Shown here in pieces: positions 37,715-48,391 of a stretch of 64,000 nt of DNA (position 1 is its first letter; each line of letters begins with the position of its first letter). Origin of the DNA: a virus. Both the position numbers and the translations under genes were made by a program. Below the pieces are notes generated by a model, which saw nothing but the letters and a program-made list of their open reading frames with translations, had not been told where the DNA came from and did no database searches. The stretch is taken from the IMG/VR virus record IMGVR_UViG_3300045125_000040, positions 1 to 64,000 of that record; one strand, given 5' to 3'.

Positions 37715-39796
37715 TGCCCACATATTCTTTTTGAAGTTTTTCATTTCACCCCAATGATTTCCACCAATCATTGCCGCCCAATCAGGCCATGAATTGTCTG
37801 ATGGATAATTGTATGCATAACTTTCGCCACCACTCATGGATCTGACGCCCGGAGCAACTGGACCTGCTGTTCCTCCCGTTTGATCTTGTGTTGACATTTC
37901 TTGTGAAATTTCTTGTTGTGCTTGTTGCTGAACAGCAGTTTCGCTTACCATTTGGTTGTTCATAGCTAATCTGGAAAGCTGTTGAACCATTTCTGCACCT
38001 ATTACTTGTTTGTGGTTGTTGCATTTGTGCAATATCAGAAGACTGAACTGCAGACATTAATAATGGCGCTAAAGATGAAACTATTCCTCCAATTCCACCC
38101 ATTCCCATGCCCATTCCGCCCATCATAGACATCATTTGACTGTAATCTACGCCGCCACCAGCGGGCATAGGAGTTACTGGTGCTTGTGCTACTGGGTTCT
38201 GCGGGACCTGTTGCTGCTACTGGTGGCGGGGTGTCATTCCAGTTGTTGGAGATGGTGCAGCAACTGGTGTTCCACCTTGTGATACTTTTTCCGCATCAGT
38301 TGCAGTCTTTCCCGCCTGATAAGTGTCTGGCATAGGTTTAGCGCCACCAGAAGGCACTTCTGCATGAAGATGATTATTATGGCCTTTTGCACCATATTGA
38401 CCGCTTTCTCTCCAATAAACTTTATATCCAGCTTTAGTTAATTGTTCTGCTAATTTATCAAATTTTGCTCCAAGAGCAGGGTCTGATGCTTCAGTAACGC
38501 CTCTTCCAACATTTATGTCCAATTGCTCTGCCTTCATAATGAGCACGTCCTTTATGAACAGGTTTTACACCGCCAAAGGCAGGATGTTCTGATATTCTAA
38601 GACCTTCATTTTTTTCTAAATATTTACCAAGAGCTATAATGTCTCCAGAAGGAATTGCAGATGATCCTTCTACTTTTCTTTACCGCTCATTGCACCACTA
38701 ATAGGACCATGACCATGGCCAGCCATAGATTCTGGATTTAACGCACGGCTTGTATCAACGCCTGATGGTGCTTCTGTAGCACCGGAAGCCATTGGCGTAG
38801 ATTGTGGTGTAGCACCTGATGGTGTTGTTGCTTGACCAGTCTGTGGACTAGAATTTTCTGCTTTTGCGGTCCCGCCAGTTTTACCGGAAGCACCAGAACG
38901 TGCTGCCTCCATATATTTTAAATGTTTTCCGTGTTTCCAAGTTGTCCAATCTCTTGGAACACCATGTGCCTCACGAAGTATTTGTAATGCGACTCTTGCA
39001 TTAGTTTCTGGATTATATAATTCTTCGTTAGATTTTAAACCAAATTTTGCCCTTCTTTCTGGCCCAAGCTTATCAATCATATTAATTTGCCAAAGACCGT
39101 ATGAGTTGTCTCCAGTGCTTCTATTGGGGTTATGTGACATTGGGTTTCCAGCAGATTCTGGTTGAGATATTGCACCCAATACTGTTGCTTCTTCTTCAGT
39201 TCCGCCAACTTTTCGTATTAAAGCGGCTGCTTGAGATGCATTAACTTTTCCACCAGCCCCCGCAGATTGAGGAACATTACCCTCACCGCCTCCTCCTCCT
39301 CCAGCGCCAGTAGCTGCTTCATATCCAGCAGCACCAATTGCTCCACCAACAGCACCTATAGCCAAAGTTTTTAATGCACTAATAATATTGTCGCCAAGAC
39401 CAGTTAGTGAGGTACCTAAACCAGAAAATCCATTGGTTAATCCTGAAGACATATTTTGATTTAGACTGAAAATACTATTATCAACACTTCTTATTCCAGC
39501 AGAAATATCTCTTAATACACCTTGCATGTTACTTTGAATAGAAATCATTTCTCTGAATAGATTAGACAAATGATCCATTTTGGATGAAGTTTGTTCAGCT
39601 TCATATGCACTTTCTGACATTGTATTGGAAAGTTCTGCAATATCTCTTCTTTGTGCATTTAAGACAGATGATAAGTCTTTTATTATTTTTGACATAGCTC
39701 CGCTATTAGCGGCAGCTTTTCGAATTCACCCGAAACCTCACCCATTGAAGATTTAATGTTTCTTGATAATAGAGATATGTCTTCTGCTGCTGCCAT
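37712..39796 (-). CDS. Tail or baseplate protein with two peptidoglycan-hydrolase domains (about 690 aa)
   Basis: N-terminal 120 residues are coiled coil and hydrophobic (MAAAEDISLLSRNIKSSMGE; then LSNTMSESAYEAEQTSSKMD). A Gly-rich linker leads to a lysozyme/transglycosylase-like domain: GAISQPESAGNPMSH, GDNSYGLWQINMIDKLG, NPETNARVALQILREAHG, DWTTWKHGKHLKYM. After a Pro/Thr-rich linker comes a second domain with the zinc-peptidase pattern HKGRAHYEGRAIDINVGRG and GHNNHLHAEVPSGG (H...D...HxH, as in M15-type peptidases). The C-terminus is Met/Gly-rich. Four or more indels, one a lost A in GAAAAAGC near 39717. Probably cuts the cell wall during injection. Confidence 0.75.
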
Positions 39797-39798
39797 TT

Positions 39799-39984
39799 TT
39801 ATCCGCTATTCTTTTTGTTCTTTAACTCTTCTACTTGTTTGATATAATCAACTAGCATTTGAACATAAATGTCTCTTTCAAAGGGTATTAAGTTTTCAAC
39901 TTCACTAATAGAATATTTATGATGCTGAACTAATGAGAATACAGTGGCATAATAATTTTCAAGAGTATTATGACTTAACGCCAC
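39799..39984 (-). CDS. Baseplate hub assembly protein, gp51-like (61 aa)
   Basis: Intact: MALSHNTLENYYATVFSLVQ, HHKYSISEVENLIPFERDIY, VQMLVDYIKQVEELKNKKNS. Short proteins with ...VQHHxYSISExExMIPFERxIY lie next to gp26 in many T4-like phages and are annotated as gp51 or tail chaperones. Overlaps the gp26-like gene by 10 nt. Confidence 0.6.
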   Translation of the reverse strand: MALSHNTLENYYATVFSLVQHHKYSISEVENLIPFERDIYVQMLVDYIKQVEELKNKKNSG

Positions 39985-40688
39985 GTAAAAAAATCATTTA
40001 ACGAAGACAAGATTATTTCTCTCTTGTTCCCTAATGAGTTATCATATTCAATTTTATATTCCATTCTTGGAACTGTTAATAGAAAATTCTGAATCTTTTC
40101 GAATGTTTTGATATTGAGACCTTCAAGAAACTCATTAAGATCATCTTTTTTATAATCAGAACAATTATAAACCTGATCTTCATAGTAAATTGAATCTATG
40201 CATCGAATTATCAATTCAAACATATAGTCTTTGTCAAGGTTTAGAAATTCCTTATCATCATATAAAGATGCAGAAGGATATTTCATGATAATTCCGGACT
40301 TGTTCGTAATTTTGATATTATTATCAGACTTTTCAGGAAATTTAACTTCAACCTCATCTAAATCTATTTCGAATTCATAAACTTTAGAATCTTCAGCGTC
40401 TCTATATGAAACTTTAATAGTATTTTCTACAGAAACCGCTCTTAATTTTAGAAAAATATATTCAAGATCGAATAGAGCTAATTTGTTGATATCAAATTTT
40501 GGATCTATCGCACAATTACTAATGATCTGTTTAATAGCTGTTAAGATATCAGATGGATTATTACTTTCTTTGGCCATCAATAAAAGTTTTTCTTCTTTTA
40601 CCAAAAATGGTCTAAAATGAAAATCTTTCTTCAATGAAGGAATTTTTATCTTATGAACTGGGTAATCAATTTTAGGCAAATTAGACAT
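39975..40688 (-). CDS. 26: Baseplate hub subunit gp26-like (237 aa)
   Basis: Intact. MSNLPKIDYPVHKIKIPSLK, FHFRPFLVKEEKLLLMAKES, AIKQIISNCAIDPKFDINKL, FDLEYIFLKLRAVSVENTIK. This is the T4 baseplate protein family containing gp26: the same opening (P....V.IPS......FRPFLVKEEK.L) and FDLEYIFLKLRA.S. Part of the central hub assembled before wedge attachment. Second protein after the tube gene in a minus-strand tail operon. Confidence 0.8.
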   Translation of the reverse strand: MSNLPKIDYPVHKIKIPSLKKDFHFRPFLVKEEKLLLMAKESNNPSDILTAIKQIISNCAIDPKFDINKLALFDLEYIFLKLRAVSVENTIKVSYRDAEDSKVYEFEIDLDEVEVKFPEKSDNNIKITNKSGIIMKYPSASLYDDKEFLNLDKDYMFELIIRCIDSIYYEDQVYNCSDYKKDDLNEFLEGLNIKTFEKIQNFLLTVPRMEYKIEYDNSLGNKREIILSSLNDFFTWR

Positions 40689-40702
40689 AGTTTACTCCAT
40701 AA

Positions 40703-41362
40703 TTAAGGATTTATATTAACTCGTGACCTTTGTTGGCTGTTTCTTAAATTGTTTGGTTGTTGAGATACATTATTAGTTGTCCCAAAACTCTCTATAACGT
40801 ATTCAGTATAAACAAGGGAAACATTAATTCTCATTAGATTTGGATCACCCCATGAAAGAGGAATTTCTCTTATAGAGACAGGAAAACACTCAAATAGATC
40901 TATTCTTTGAATATTTCTACCAAAATGATCATAGAAGTATATTAACACGGTAGATGAATATTGATCTTTATATGAAGATGAGTATGCTGCTGTGTCATTT
41001 ACACTGGCAGAATTGAATTGGAAAATTGCACGAGTCCAGTTATACCAAAATTGCCAAAATTCACAATAATGATCGCCAAGCAAAGAGATGGTTACTTCCT
41101 GAAATTGTGCATTATATGGCTGTTTCTGCGTTGGACCAACACCATATCTACTATTATCAACCGACTGTAGGGAAATTCCAGGCGCTCTCACTTGGTCAAT
41201 ACGAAAGGACATATTTTCAGCAATATTACCGGTCGCAACAGTTCTGTTTTGCACATTATTTAAAAGAATAGGAGGAGTCTGAACATAGACATTAAACGAG
41301 TTATTATCCAGATAACCATAATTTGCTATATTTGATTTGAATTTATCAATATTGAATGGCAT
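40703..41362 (-). CDS. Tail tube-type protein (gp19/gp54-like, 219 aa)
   Basis: Intact. MPFNIDKFKSNIANYGYLDN, SFNVYVQTPPI, FRIDQVRAPGISLQSVDNSR, EFWQFWYNWTRAIFQFNSA, STVLIYFYDHFGRNIQRIDL, CFPVSIREIPLSWGDPNLMR, ending VNINP. The beta-rich tube fold pattern (RxDQVRAPGI; YD..G.....L...FP..I..I.L.W.D.N.LMRI.V...YT.Y) is shared by gp19 and by the tube initiator gp54. Its place between gp4/gp2-like and gp26 suggests the baseplate member (gp54), but gp19 is not excluded. Confidence 0.7.
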   Translation of the reverse strand: MPFNIDKFKSNIANYGYLDNNSFNVYVQTPPILLNNVQNRTVATGNIAENMSFRIDQVRAPGISLQSVDNSRYGVGPTQKQPYNAQFQEVTISLLGDHYCEFWQFWYNWTRAIFQFNSASVNDTAAYSSSYKDQYSSTVLIYFYDHFGRNIQRIDLFECFPVSIREIPLSWGDPNLMRINVSLVYTEYVIESFGTTNNVSQQPNNLRNSQQRSRVNINP

Positions 41363-41371
41363 TGTTGTCCT

Positions 41372-41941
41372 TTAATATGGTGGTTTTCTACCAGTATAAT
41401 TTTTATTATAACTCCACTGTTCAAATGGTAATACAGCAACATATGCCCAATCTTTTGGGTCTACATAAGAAAAATTTCTACCCACAACATGACCCCATAG
41501 ATATCTTTTCACACATACTTTATATGTGGTATTTGTATAAAAACCTTTTCTAAAAATCTTTGTTGTTGGGCCATCTTTTGTGGTTCATCATATTTATCAT
41601 TGTCTTTAATAGAATCCATAAAGGCTAATATACCAAGTCTTTCATTTGGTGGTAAATAATGGAGATTTACTCCCAGAAATCCTTTATCAGTAAATTTAAT
41701 AGGAAAAACAAGAGGATATCTATCAAAGTAGGGAAGAACATCTTTATATTTGGCATCATAATTGAAGAAATACATTTGCCCTGCTACGGGGCCTTTAGTG
41801 TTTACGAACGTCTTTATGGAAGTCTTATGTCCAAAGTCCTTCACCATATTCTTAAACCAATCAGAAGCAGATTTGGATGTCTGCTTGATATTTTTGAGAA
41901 AGGTTTCTCAAAATTTTAATATATTTGTTTTCCTCTGCCAT
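41372..41941 (-). CDS. Virion protein, possibly the DNA end protector gp2 (about 190 aa)
   Basis: MAEENKYIKILRNLSQKYQA, then KSASDWFKNMVKDFGHKTSI, GPVAGQMYFFNYDAKYKDVL, PYFDRYPLVFPIKFTDKGFL, GVNLHYLPPNERLGILAFMD, and across a shift VCVKRYLWGHVVGRNF. The pattern YFFxYDxKxKxxLPYxDxFPLVxPI...GFLGxNxHYLPP is strongly conserved in T4-like marine phages, where I recall it as DNA end protector or structural protein. Overlaps the gp4 stop (TGATG). Confidence 0.55.
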
Positions 41942-42389
41942 CAGAATTTAACTCCCAGTTCATTTTCCGTCATTATAATGAATTCATAGCCTCTATCTTT
42001 ACAATATTCTCTAGCGGCTTTCCATTTGGCTGAATTCACGCCCCACGTCATTACTTCATTTAGATATTTACGTGACTTCTTTTTTAGCCTCTGTTATAAC
42101 AGGAGGTTGTGTTTGTTTGAATGGTTTTATTTCGACCAGTATTGTCTTGGACCCTGTTTTTGTTTTATATTTCACAGTAAAATCAACGAAGTATCTGTGT
42201 ATTCTTTGGTCTACCGGAGACCTATAAGGAATTACAGTTTCTTCGCTTTGCCACCATATAACTGTGGGGTCCGTATCCAGAACATGCATATTACCTATAC
42301 TCCCACCAACTACGATAAATTATGTTGGTAGGGTCTCCTTTGTATTTGTCTGGATTTATTGGTTTATATATGCCTTTGTATGTCGCCAT
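41941..42389 (-). CDS. 4: Head completion protein gp4 (about 149 aa)
   Basis: MATYKGIYKPINPDKYKGDP, TNIIYRSWWEYR (an indel follows), MHVLDTDPTVIWWQSEETVI, PYRSPVDQRIHRYFVDFTVK, KTILVEIKPFKQTQPP, then after a second indel a helical end ELGVKF. YxSxWExR...W.SE...IPY.SP.D...HRYFxDF...K......IEIKP is the gp4 signature, a TnsA/PD-(D/E)xK-like fold needed to finish DNA-filled heads. Reconstructed length equals T4 gp4 (150). Confidence 0.88.
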
Positions 42390-42401
42390 CTTATTTTTTG
42401 T

Positions 42402-42409
42402 GATAAATA
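42402..42409 (+). promoter_or_regulatory. Late promoter-like box for gp48 and the baseplate genes
   Basis: GATAAATA, one base from the TATAAATA box, 32 nt before the gp48 start. Confidence 0.5.
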
Positions 42410-42415
42410 ATAATA

Positions 42416-42423
42416 TATTTATC
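42416..42423 (-). promoter_or_regulatory. Late promoter-like box for gp4 and the minus tail operon
   Basis: GATAAATA on the minus strand, 27 nt before the gp4 start; mirror image of the plus-strand box 7 bp away. Confidence 0.5.
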
Positions 42424-42440
42424 TTTATAAAGCAGGAGAA

Positions 42441-43176
42441 AATGGCTGCACCTAATTTTCCATCAAAGCCACAAAGAGGGTTTGATAGTATGTCATTCCC
42501 GGAGATCTTGCTACGGGTCAAAGACAGTTTTATACATCAATTACCTTTATGGATTACAACTTTGATCTTCAAACATTAACGGCTGGTGGTGCTGGTGGGG
42601 GAGCGGCTATCAAACTTCCTATGCCAAGACGATTAAATGATGCTGAAAATATAATATGGGAAGAATGGTCTGGAAAAGATGTTATAATTGGTGGAGCACA
42701 AAGTTTAGCTTCTTTGGCTGGTATTCCTGCAAGTTTAGTATCAGGAATTACAACAGTTACAGAAGGAGCATCAATTGCCACAGGTCGGGCTTTAAATCCT
42801 TTTCAATATATGATGTTCAAAAGACCCCAATTCAAAGAACATACTTTAAGCTGGACCCTGACGCCAAACAGTCCGAGAGAGTCTGACACTTTAATAAAGA
42901 ATTATTAATAAATGTAAAAAGGCAGCATTACCATCTACTACTGGTAGTGTATTTTTAATGAAATATCCTCAAATAGCTCAAGTTGTATTAAAAGCAGCTG
43001 GTGGTGATAGATATTTGTACAAATTTAAACCATGTGCCATAATATCTGTTCAAGTAGAACATACCGCAGCTGGTATGCCATCATTTTTTAATAGTGGTGC
43101 TCCTACAGTGGTCAATTTAACACTTCAGTTGAAAGAAATTCAATTGTGGAAATCAGAAGATATTCAGGAACAATAA
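42441..43176 (+). CDS. 48: Baseplate tail-tube cap gp48 (about 244 aa)
   Basis: MAAPNFPSKPQRGFDSMSFP, then, across a shift near 42510, YTSITFMDYNFDLQTL, AIKLPMPRRLNDAENIIWEE, PFQYMMFKRPQFKEHTLSWT, LTPNSPRESDTLIKN and, after another shift, AGMPSFFNSGAPTVVNLTLQ LKEIQLW. The FYTSIxFMxY opening and MMFKxPxFKEHxxSWxLxPxxxxES block identify gp48, which caps the hub and starts the tail tube. GCAGGAGAAA before the start. Confidence 0.85.
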
Positions 43177-44057
43177 ATGCCAGCAAGATATTTTGAAAAA
43201 TTTCCAACTATTACATATAGTAATAATGAAGTTGTTGATATAACAAAAGAGTTGCCCTTCTGGAGAGAGTTTCGACAAATCCGTATGTATTCTATCCATA
43301 TGAAATTGATTCATATGAAAAGAGCAGATCAGTTAAGTTTTAGATATTATGATGATCAATATAAGAGTTGGATATTATACCTTTCCAATAAAATAGTTGA
43401 TCCGTATTATGAATGGTATATGCATGAAAATGAATTTGTAGATTTTATAACAAAAAAATATGGATCTTATTATGATGCTCAGAACAAAAATAAAACATTA
43501 TGTAAATGATTGGGCACCATCAGAAGATATTAGTGTTAGTAGTTATAATGCATTAACTCCAGGAATGAAAAATTATTGGGAAGCAGTTTTAGGTCAAGGT
43601 AACGTTCCTATAAGATATAAGAGAAAACAGGTAAACTGGCAAGTTAATACTAATAAAGTTATACAAATATACTGTTTCTAATGCTAATTCATTCATCAAC
43701 AATGAAATATGCCACGTAGTATTCAGTCAATATGCAAACGGCCAAGGACAAGTTTTTGCTGCTTCTAATAATAAAATTCATTTACAGCACGTTTCAGGTG
43801 ATTTTTATGTAAGCAATACTGTTAGTATTACGGCATCCAGCTACATTTATGGTACTGAAAGTAAAGCAAATGTGTTATTTACAGATGTAATGTCGGTTGC
43901 TAATAATATTCAAGAAGAAGAACTTATATATTGGAAAAGGTCTTACTTACCTTGAATATGAAACAGAAAGAAACGAATTCAATAAGAGCGTAAGAGTTCT
44001 TGATAGTAATCTTAAACAAACTATGGTAGACAATTTAACAGACCTTATGAGTGAATA
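43177..44057 (+). CDS. 53: Baseplate wedge gp53 (about 292 aa)
   Basis: MPARYFEKFPTITYSNNEVV, ELPFWREFRQIRMYSI, YYDDQYKSWILYLSNKIVDP, YYEWYMHENEFVDFITKKYG, then across shifts GMKNYWEAVLGQGNVPIRYK and a C-terminal beta part (QGQVFAASNNKIHLQHVSGD), ending DNLTDLMSE. YFxxFPxxxY...W.LYLxNxIxDPYYxWYMxxxEF is the gp53 core, which links neighbouring wedges around the hub. Longer than T4 gp53 (196) by the C-terminal extension. Confidence 0.85.
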
Positions 44058-45320
44058 ATGACAGGAAGAGTTAAAATTGAATCTATAAAAGTAGGAGATA
44101 TTGATGCAACGAGTCAAAACTCTCCTATGGCTGGATTTAATATCTATGAAGACATACTTAATCCATATGGCCCATTAGCAGAAATAAGATTGATTGATCC
44201 AACAGATCAGCTTGGTAAAAATATGCTAAATGGGTCGTATGATAAAGACGTTGAAATAAAGTTTGGTCCAGATGATAGTGGTTCTGGTGGTACAGGTGGA
44301 AGAACAACTTTAAAATTAAAGATGTATCAAAATAGAAATCTTAATGATCAATCTATAAACAATACAGGATCGGGTCATCACAAACAATATGATATAAGAG
44401 CAGTTGCACCAGAATTTTTACATGCACAAAGGTAATTTCGTTGAAAAGAGTTTTAATGATAAAACGAGCAAGGTTGTTGAACATATTTTGAAAAAAGGTT
44501 TCAAAACAAAAAGACAGATTGAGCTTGGTGAAACCAAAGGTAAAAAGACGAATTGTGATTTCAAGAAAACATCCTATGGATGCGTTGAAACAGGTTCAGT
44601 CAGAACACGTATCTGAAAAATATAAATCTTCTACATTTGCTCTTTTTCAACAAGGAAATAAAAGTGGTGAACACAAATATGTGTTTAAAACATTTGAAGA
44701 ATTATTTGAACAACAACCTGTTGTTAAAATTAAGACAAACTACTAATTTGAATTTTGAATCATCTGCAAAAGAAAAACAAAATTCTATTATGTGGTTCAA
44801 ACCATCCAAGAATTTTGATTCTGGTCCAAGAGCTTTGAACAAACCGGCGGAATACGCTTTTGATCATACAACACATAAAGTAATTGCCACGAAAGGCAAT
44901 GAAGCAGAAAAATTTAAGTTCGCTGATAAACAAGGAGTTTATGAAAAGACTCCTTCATATGTAGAAGATCATCCAAGTGTATTAAGATATGCACATGATA
45001 AAGCTAATAATAAAGATAAGCATGAAACTTCAAAAGCTATGACAGATAGAGCGGCATTTCTTTCTCATTTGGCTCAGAATTCCGCAGAACTTGAAGTATA
45101 TTACAATCCTGAAATAACTCTTGGCTCTGATGATTGAAATTGAAATACCCAAGAAAGTTAGTAAAACAGAAGGGCGAAGGCGAAACACAATTTAATGGAA
45201 AGTGTTTAGTTGTAGCTATACGAACAAAGTATAGAGTTGCAGGCGGAACCACCAAATTGTACAATGATATTGAGAGTCGTAAAAGCTTCATATAAGCAGG
45301 GGAGTGAAAGTAGTGGCTGA
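44058..45320 (+). CDS. Baseplate hub protein gp27-like (about 420 aa)
   Basis: MTGRVKIESIKVGDIDATSQ, MAGFNIYEDILNPYGPLAEI, LKMYQNRNLNDQSINNTGS, SFNDKTSKVVEHILKKGFKT, HKYVFKTFEELFEQQPVVK, ALNKPAEYAFDHTTHKVIAT, then GETQFNGKCLVVAIRTKYRV. It has the gp27/gpD-type hub layout: an opening tube-like domain, a middle with FxTFExLxxQxPV, and an end with SGxxxVxxxxHxxxxxxYxxxxES-like features. It precedes the spike gene, as gp27 partners gp5. Five indels; its stop overlaps the spike GTG. Confidence 0.7.
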
Positions 45321-47236
45321 TGACATGTTTGGACATCTTGTTATAGGTGAAGTAAGAAAATTCAAAGAAGATCCTACTAAATCTGGTAGATGTAAAGTAA
45401 GACTTTATAATCATCAGAATGATGAACAGGAAGTAAAGGATGATGATTTACCTTGGGCAAGCGTATTGCATCCAGTAACTTCTCCTGCGACATCTAAAGT
45501 TGGTATTTCACCATCTGGTTTAAAAGTCGGTTCAAGAGTTTTATGTTGTTTTCTTCCAGATGATACTGCAAAGCAGTATCCTATTATTTTAGGTGCATTA
45601 GCTCGTGGTGATAAACCCGAAGGCAATGAAAAAAGTAATGGTGGAGTATCTAAGGAAACACAAGATGCTCAAAAAAATTCTGGCGGTAAAATAAAAACTG
45701 CTGGTCCTGATAATCCTGCAAGTGATGGTGAGACACAGAATGGGTGAAGACGCTTTTAAAGAACAAGGCAAAAAGAACATCTTTCATCATAAGAATGTTC
45801 TTGAACAAGAAAAGCCTAAACTAAAAGATCCAAAGTATGCAGATGCTCCTTTTGTCGATGCAGACCAAGGTAAAAAAGTTGATGATATTAGAGAAAAATT
45901 AGCAAAAAATGCTGAAAAACCAACATCAGCTTCTGCTGATAAAAAGGATGATCAACTTCCACAAATAATGCAAAAAGTTGATCCTCAGAAAAAGCTCAAG
46001 TTATTCCTGAGATGTATCAGCAAATGCAGCAGCTTAAAAATATACTAAATGCTGGCGCTGCATCTGGTGGAGGTGGTGGTGGTGGAGGTCAACAACAAAA
46101 TGATCAGGAAATCCTATTGTAGGAAATTCTGTCGTAACTAGTGTTTTAGATGATGCTTTAGCAGGAGCATTTGTTAATTTAAGTAAACTGACTCCTTTTA
46201 CTAATGTTATTAGTATTATACTTTCTGTTTTGGATAATGGTGGATTAGCAAAGATAAATTCTTTATATCAACAGACAGTTATAAATGCAACTTTAAATTT
46301 TATCAGACTTGCATTGTATTATGGACCTAATGATATTCCTGTTACGGCTTATCAATTAGTTCCAAATGCATCAACTACCGCTACACCATATAATGTTGTT
46401 GAATATTCCTGAAGTCCCATCAATGTATGTTAGACAATGAGGTATGTTTTAGAGTCTAATCCATATCCTTCATACATTACATGGTTATCACCTGATGGTA
46501 ATACCAAATTATATACTTTAAACGAATCATATTATTATTTTGAAACATCTTCACAGGAAATATATTATACTGTTGAATCTGGTTTAACTGAAGACCTTAA
46601 AAAATATTTTGTTTATGATTTAACCATTCAGCAAATTTTTACACTAACTCCAGAAATTCTTAGTGATATTTTAGACAAATATGCTCTTATCATAGAAAAG
46701 TATAATATTGATGTAAGTCTTGGTAAAGATGTTGGTGATGGAATTGCACAAGATTCTCAGAATTTAAATAACCAAAACCAACAAGGCGGTGGTGGCGGCG
46801 GTTCTGGTATTGGTCAAATGATGGGTATGCTTCAAGGCATGTTAGGAGGTCAAATTAAAAGACCATATGCAAAACATAATGCAAAAACAATTACCAAAAT
46901 CAGTTAATGATACACAGAAAATTAATAAAAACATACAGCTGTCCACACAAGATATGGCTAATAATAAAAAAAGCCGGTGATTCTATTGAAAAAATGTTTG
47001 GTATGGATTCCAATGGCGGTCTTGGTGGAATGAACATGCAAGGAATTATGCAAGGATTTCAATCTGGGGGCGGCGGGTCTTCTGGTGGTAATTCTGGTGG
47101 TGGAGGTTCTGGTGGCGGCGGTGGTGGCGCTGGTTCTGGCGTTCCTTCAGGTCAAGGACCATATACAGGTGGGGATGTTTCTTCAAGTGGTCTTGTACAA
47201 ATTCAATCTCTATTATCATTGTTAGGCGTATCATAA
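45313..47236 (+). CDS. Baseplate spike/hub protein with gp5-type OB domain (about 640 aa)
   Basis: GTG start behind GGGGAG. The N-terminal 95 residues form the gp5 OB fold: FGHLVIGEVRKFKEDPTKSG, RCKVRLYNHQNDEQ, LPWASVLHPVTSPATSKVGI, VGSRVLCCFLPDDTAKQYPI, ILGALARGDKP. Then a Lys/Asp-rich linker, a Gly8 tract near 46070, a helical domain (FVNLSKLTPFTNVISIILSV), a segment with YPSYITWLSPDGNTKLYTLN, and a Gly/Ser-rich end near 47070-47150. The T4 gp5 lysozyme domain is absent. Trimer expected in the hub. About six indels. Confidence 0.7.
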
Positions 47237-48086
47237 TGGCTAATAAAGACACTAATAAAAAAATACATAAAGATGCTATTAGCAGAGATAAAGTAAATCC
47301 AAAATATGGGTTTGTTTATGGAGAATGGTTTGAATGTGGTGAGTCACCATTTTAAATATGAAAATGCAGACGAGCCAGAAAAGTTCTTTCAACAAAAAGT
47401 AACAGCATCTGGTAGCTATAAGCATACAGCATATGATAAAGATGATAAAGAACATATTGGTCAATTTGATGCGGGTGAAGTAAGAGCATATACTCAAAGG
47501 AGGTCGTTCAGATCAATTTGATGGTCATTTAGATTTGAATGCAGAACTATCAGGAAAGAGAAGAATACGGTAAAGATCATGGATTTGCATGTAAAAATGA
47601 ATCATACAATGCCGTTGGTGGACAAAGACACGTTGTATCAAAAAAGGTAAAACTACTGCTATCGCCGGTAGTTCATTAGAACATAATGTAAATTATAATG
47701 GTGCTACTACTAGTAGTCGTAATAAAGGTGATAGTTGGTCTCATACAGACGGACATACGGCTTCTTATACTACAAAATCTAATATTCAATATACGGAAGA
47801 AGAAGATTCTAGATATACCGGTGGCAATTATGATAGGTATGTTGATAAAAAATATCACGTGTATTCAAAAGATGCTTATATAGCAAATACAGATAGTACT
47901 TTTAATACTTGGTCAAAACAAGACATGACCATGCAAACTGATGCTAAAGGTAATTTTAAATCAAAAAGTGATATGACAATTGAAAGTGATTCTAAGATTA
48001 CTATTAAAGTTGGTGGATCTAGTGTGGTTATAGAAAGCGGATCAATCACTATTAAATCCTCACAGATTAAATTTGAACAAGGTTAA
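47236..48086 (+). CDS. Spike beta-helix protein (about 283 aa)
   Basis: MANKDTNKKIHKDAISRDKV, NPKYGFVYGEWFE, then across shifts LNVVSHHFKYENADEPEKFF, GSYKHTAYDKDDKEHIGQFD, YTGGNYDRYVDKKYHVYSKD and a repetitive end MTIESDSKITIKVGG, SVVIESGSITIKSSQIKFEQ. The short-period S.T.K/I.. repeats match the triangular beta-helix of gp5C and VgrG needles. TAATG-coupled to the OB-domain protein, so the T4 gp5 functions seem split over two genes. Confidence 0.75.
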
Positions 48087-48093
48087 ATAGTAA

Positions 48094-48382
48094 ATGGCAT
48101 ATGCACATAGACAAGACGACCAAAGATCTTGTGGAGCCACTACAGTTGTTACCGGACAATCATTTGTTTACTATAGATGGAAAATTATGGGCAGTTGAGA
48201 ATGATGAAAACACTCATGGCGGGGGCGGATTGATAGCTTCTAAAAGTTATATTAAAATTGGTGGTAAATCTGTTATTGTTCAAAATGATAGCGCAAATCA
48301 GGACAATTTATGTCCTTCTGCCGGTGGTGAACATTGTAATCCAAAAGCTACTGGATTCAGTAGTTTAATAGACGTAGCATAG
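48094..48382 (+). CDS. PAAR-type spike tip protein (gp5.4-like, about 95 aa)
   Basis: MAYAHRQDDQRSCGATTVV, then one base out of frame DGKLWAVENDENTHGGGGLI, SKSYIKIGGKSVIVQND, LCPSAGGEHCNPKATGFSS. The pattern with Cys, His (DENTHGGGGL), and Cys..His-Cys before a short tail is that of PAAR proteins, which bind a metal ion at the apex of the spike. Follows the beta-helix gene directly. Confidence 0.75.
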
Positions 48383-48391
48383 AGAAGATAA

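Noticed and set aside
45313-47236. T4 gp5 lysozyme domain in the spike protein
   Set aside because: I looked for the ELR...D...T lysozyme pattern after the OB fold and found only linkers, Gly tracts and an unrelated helical domain.
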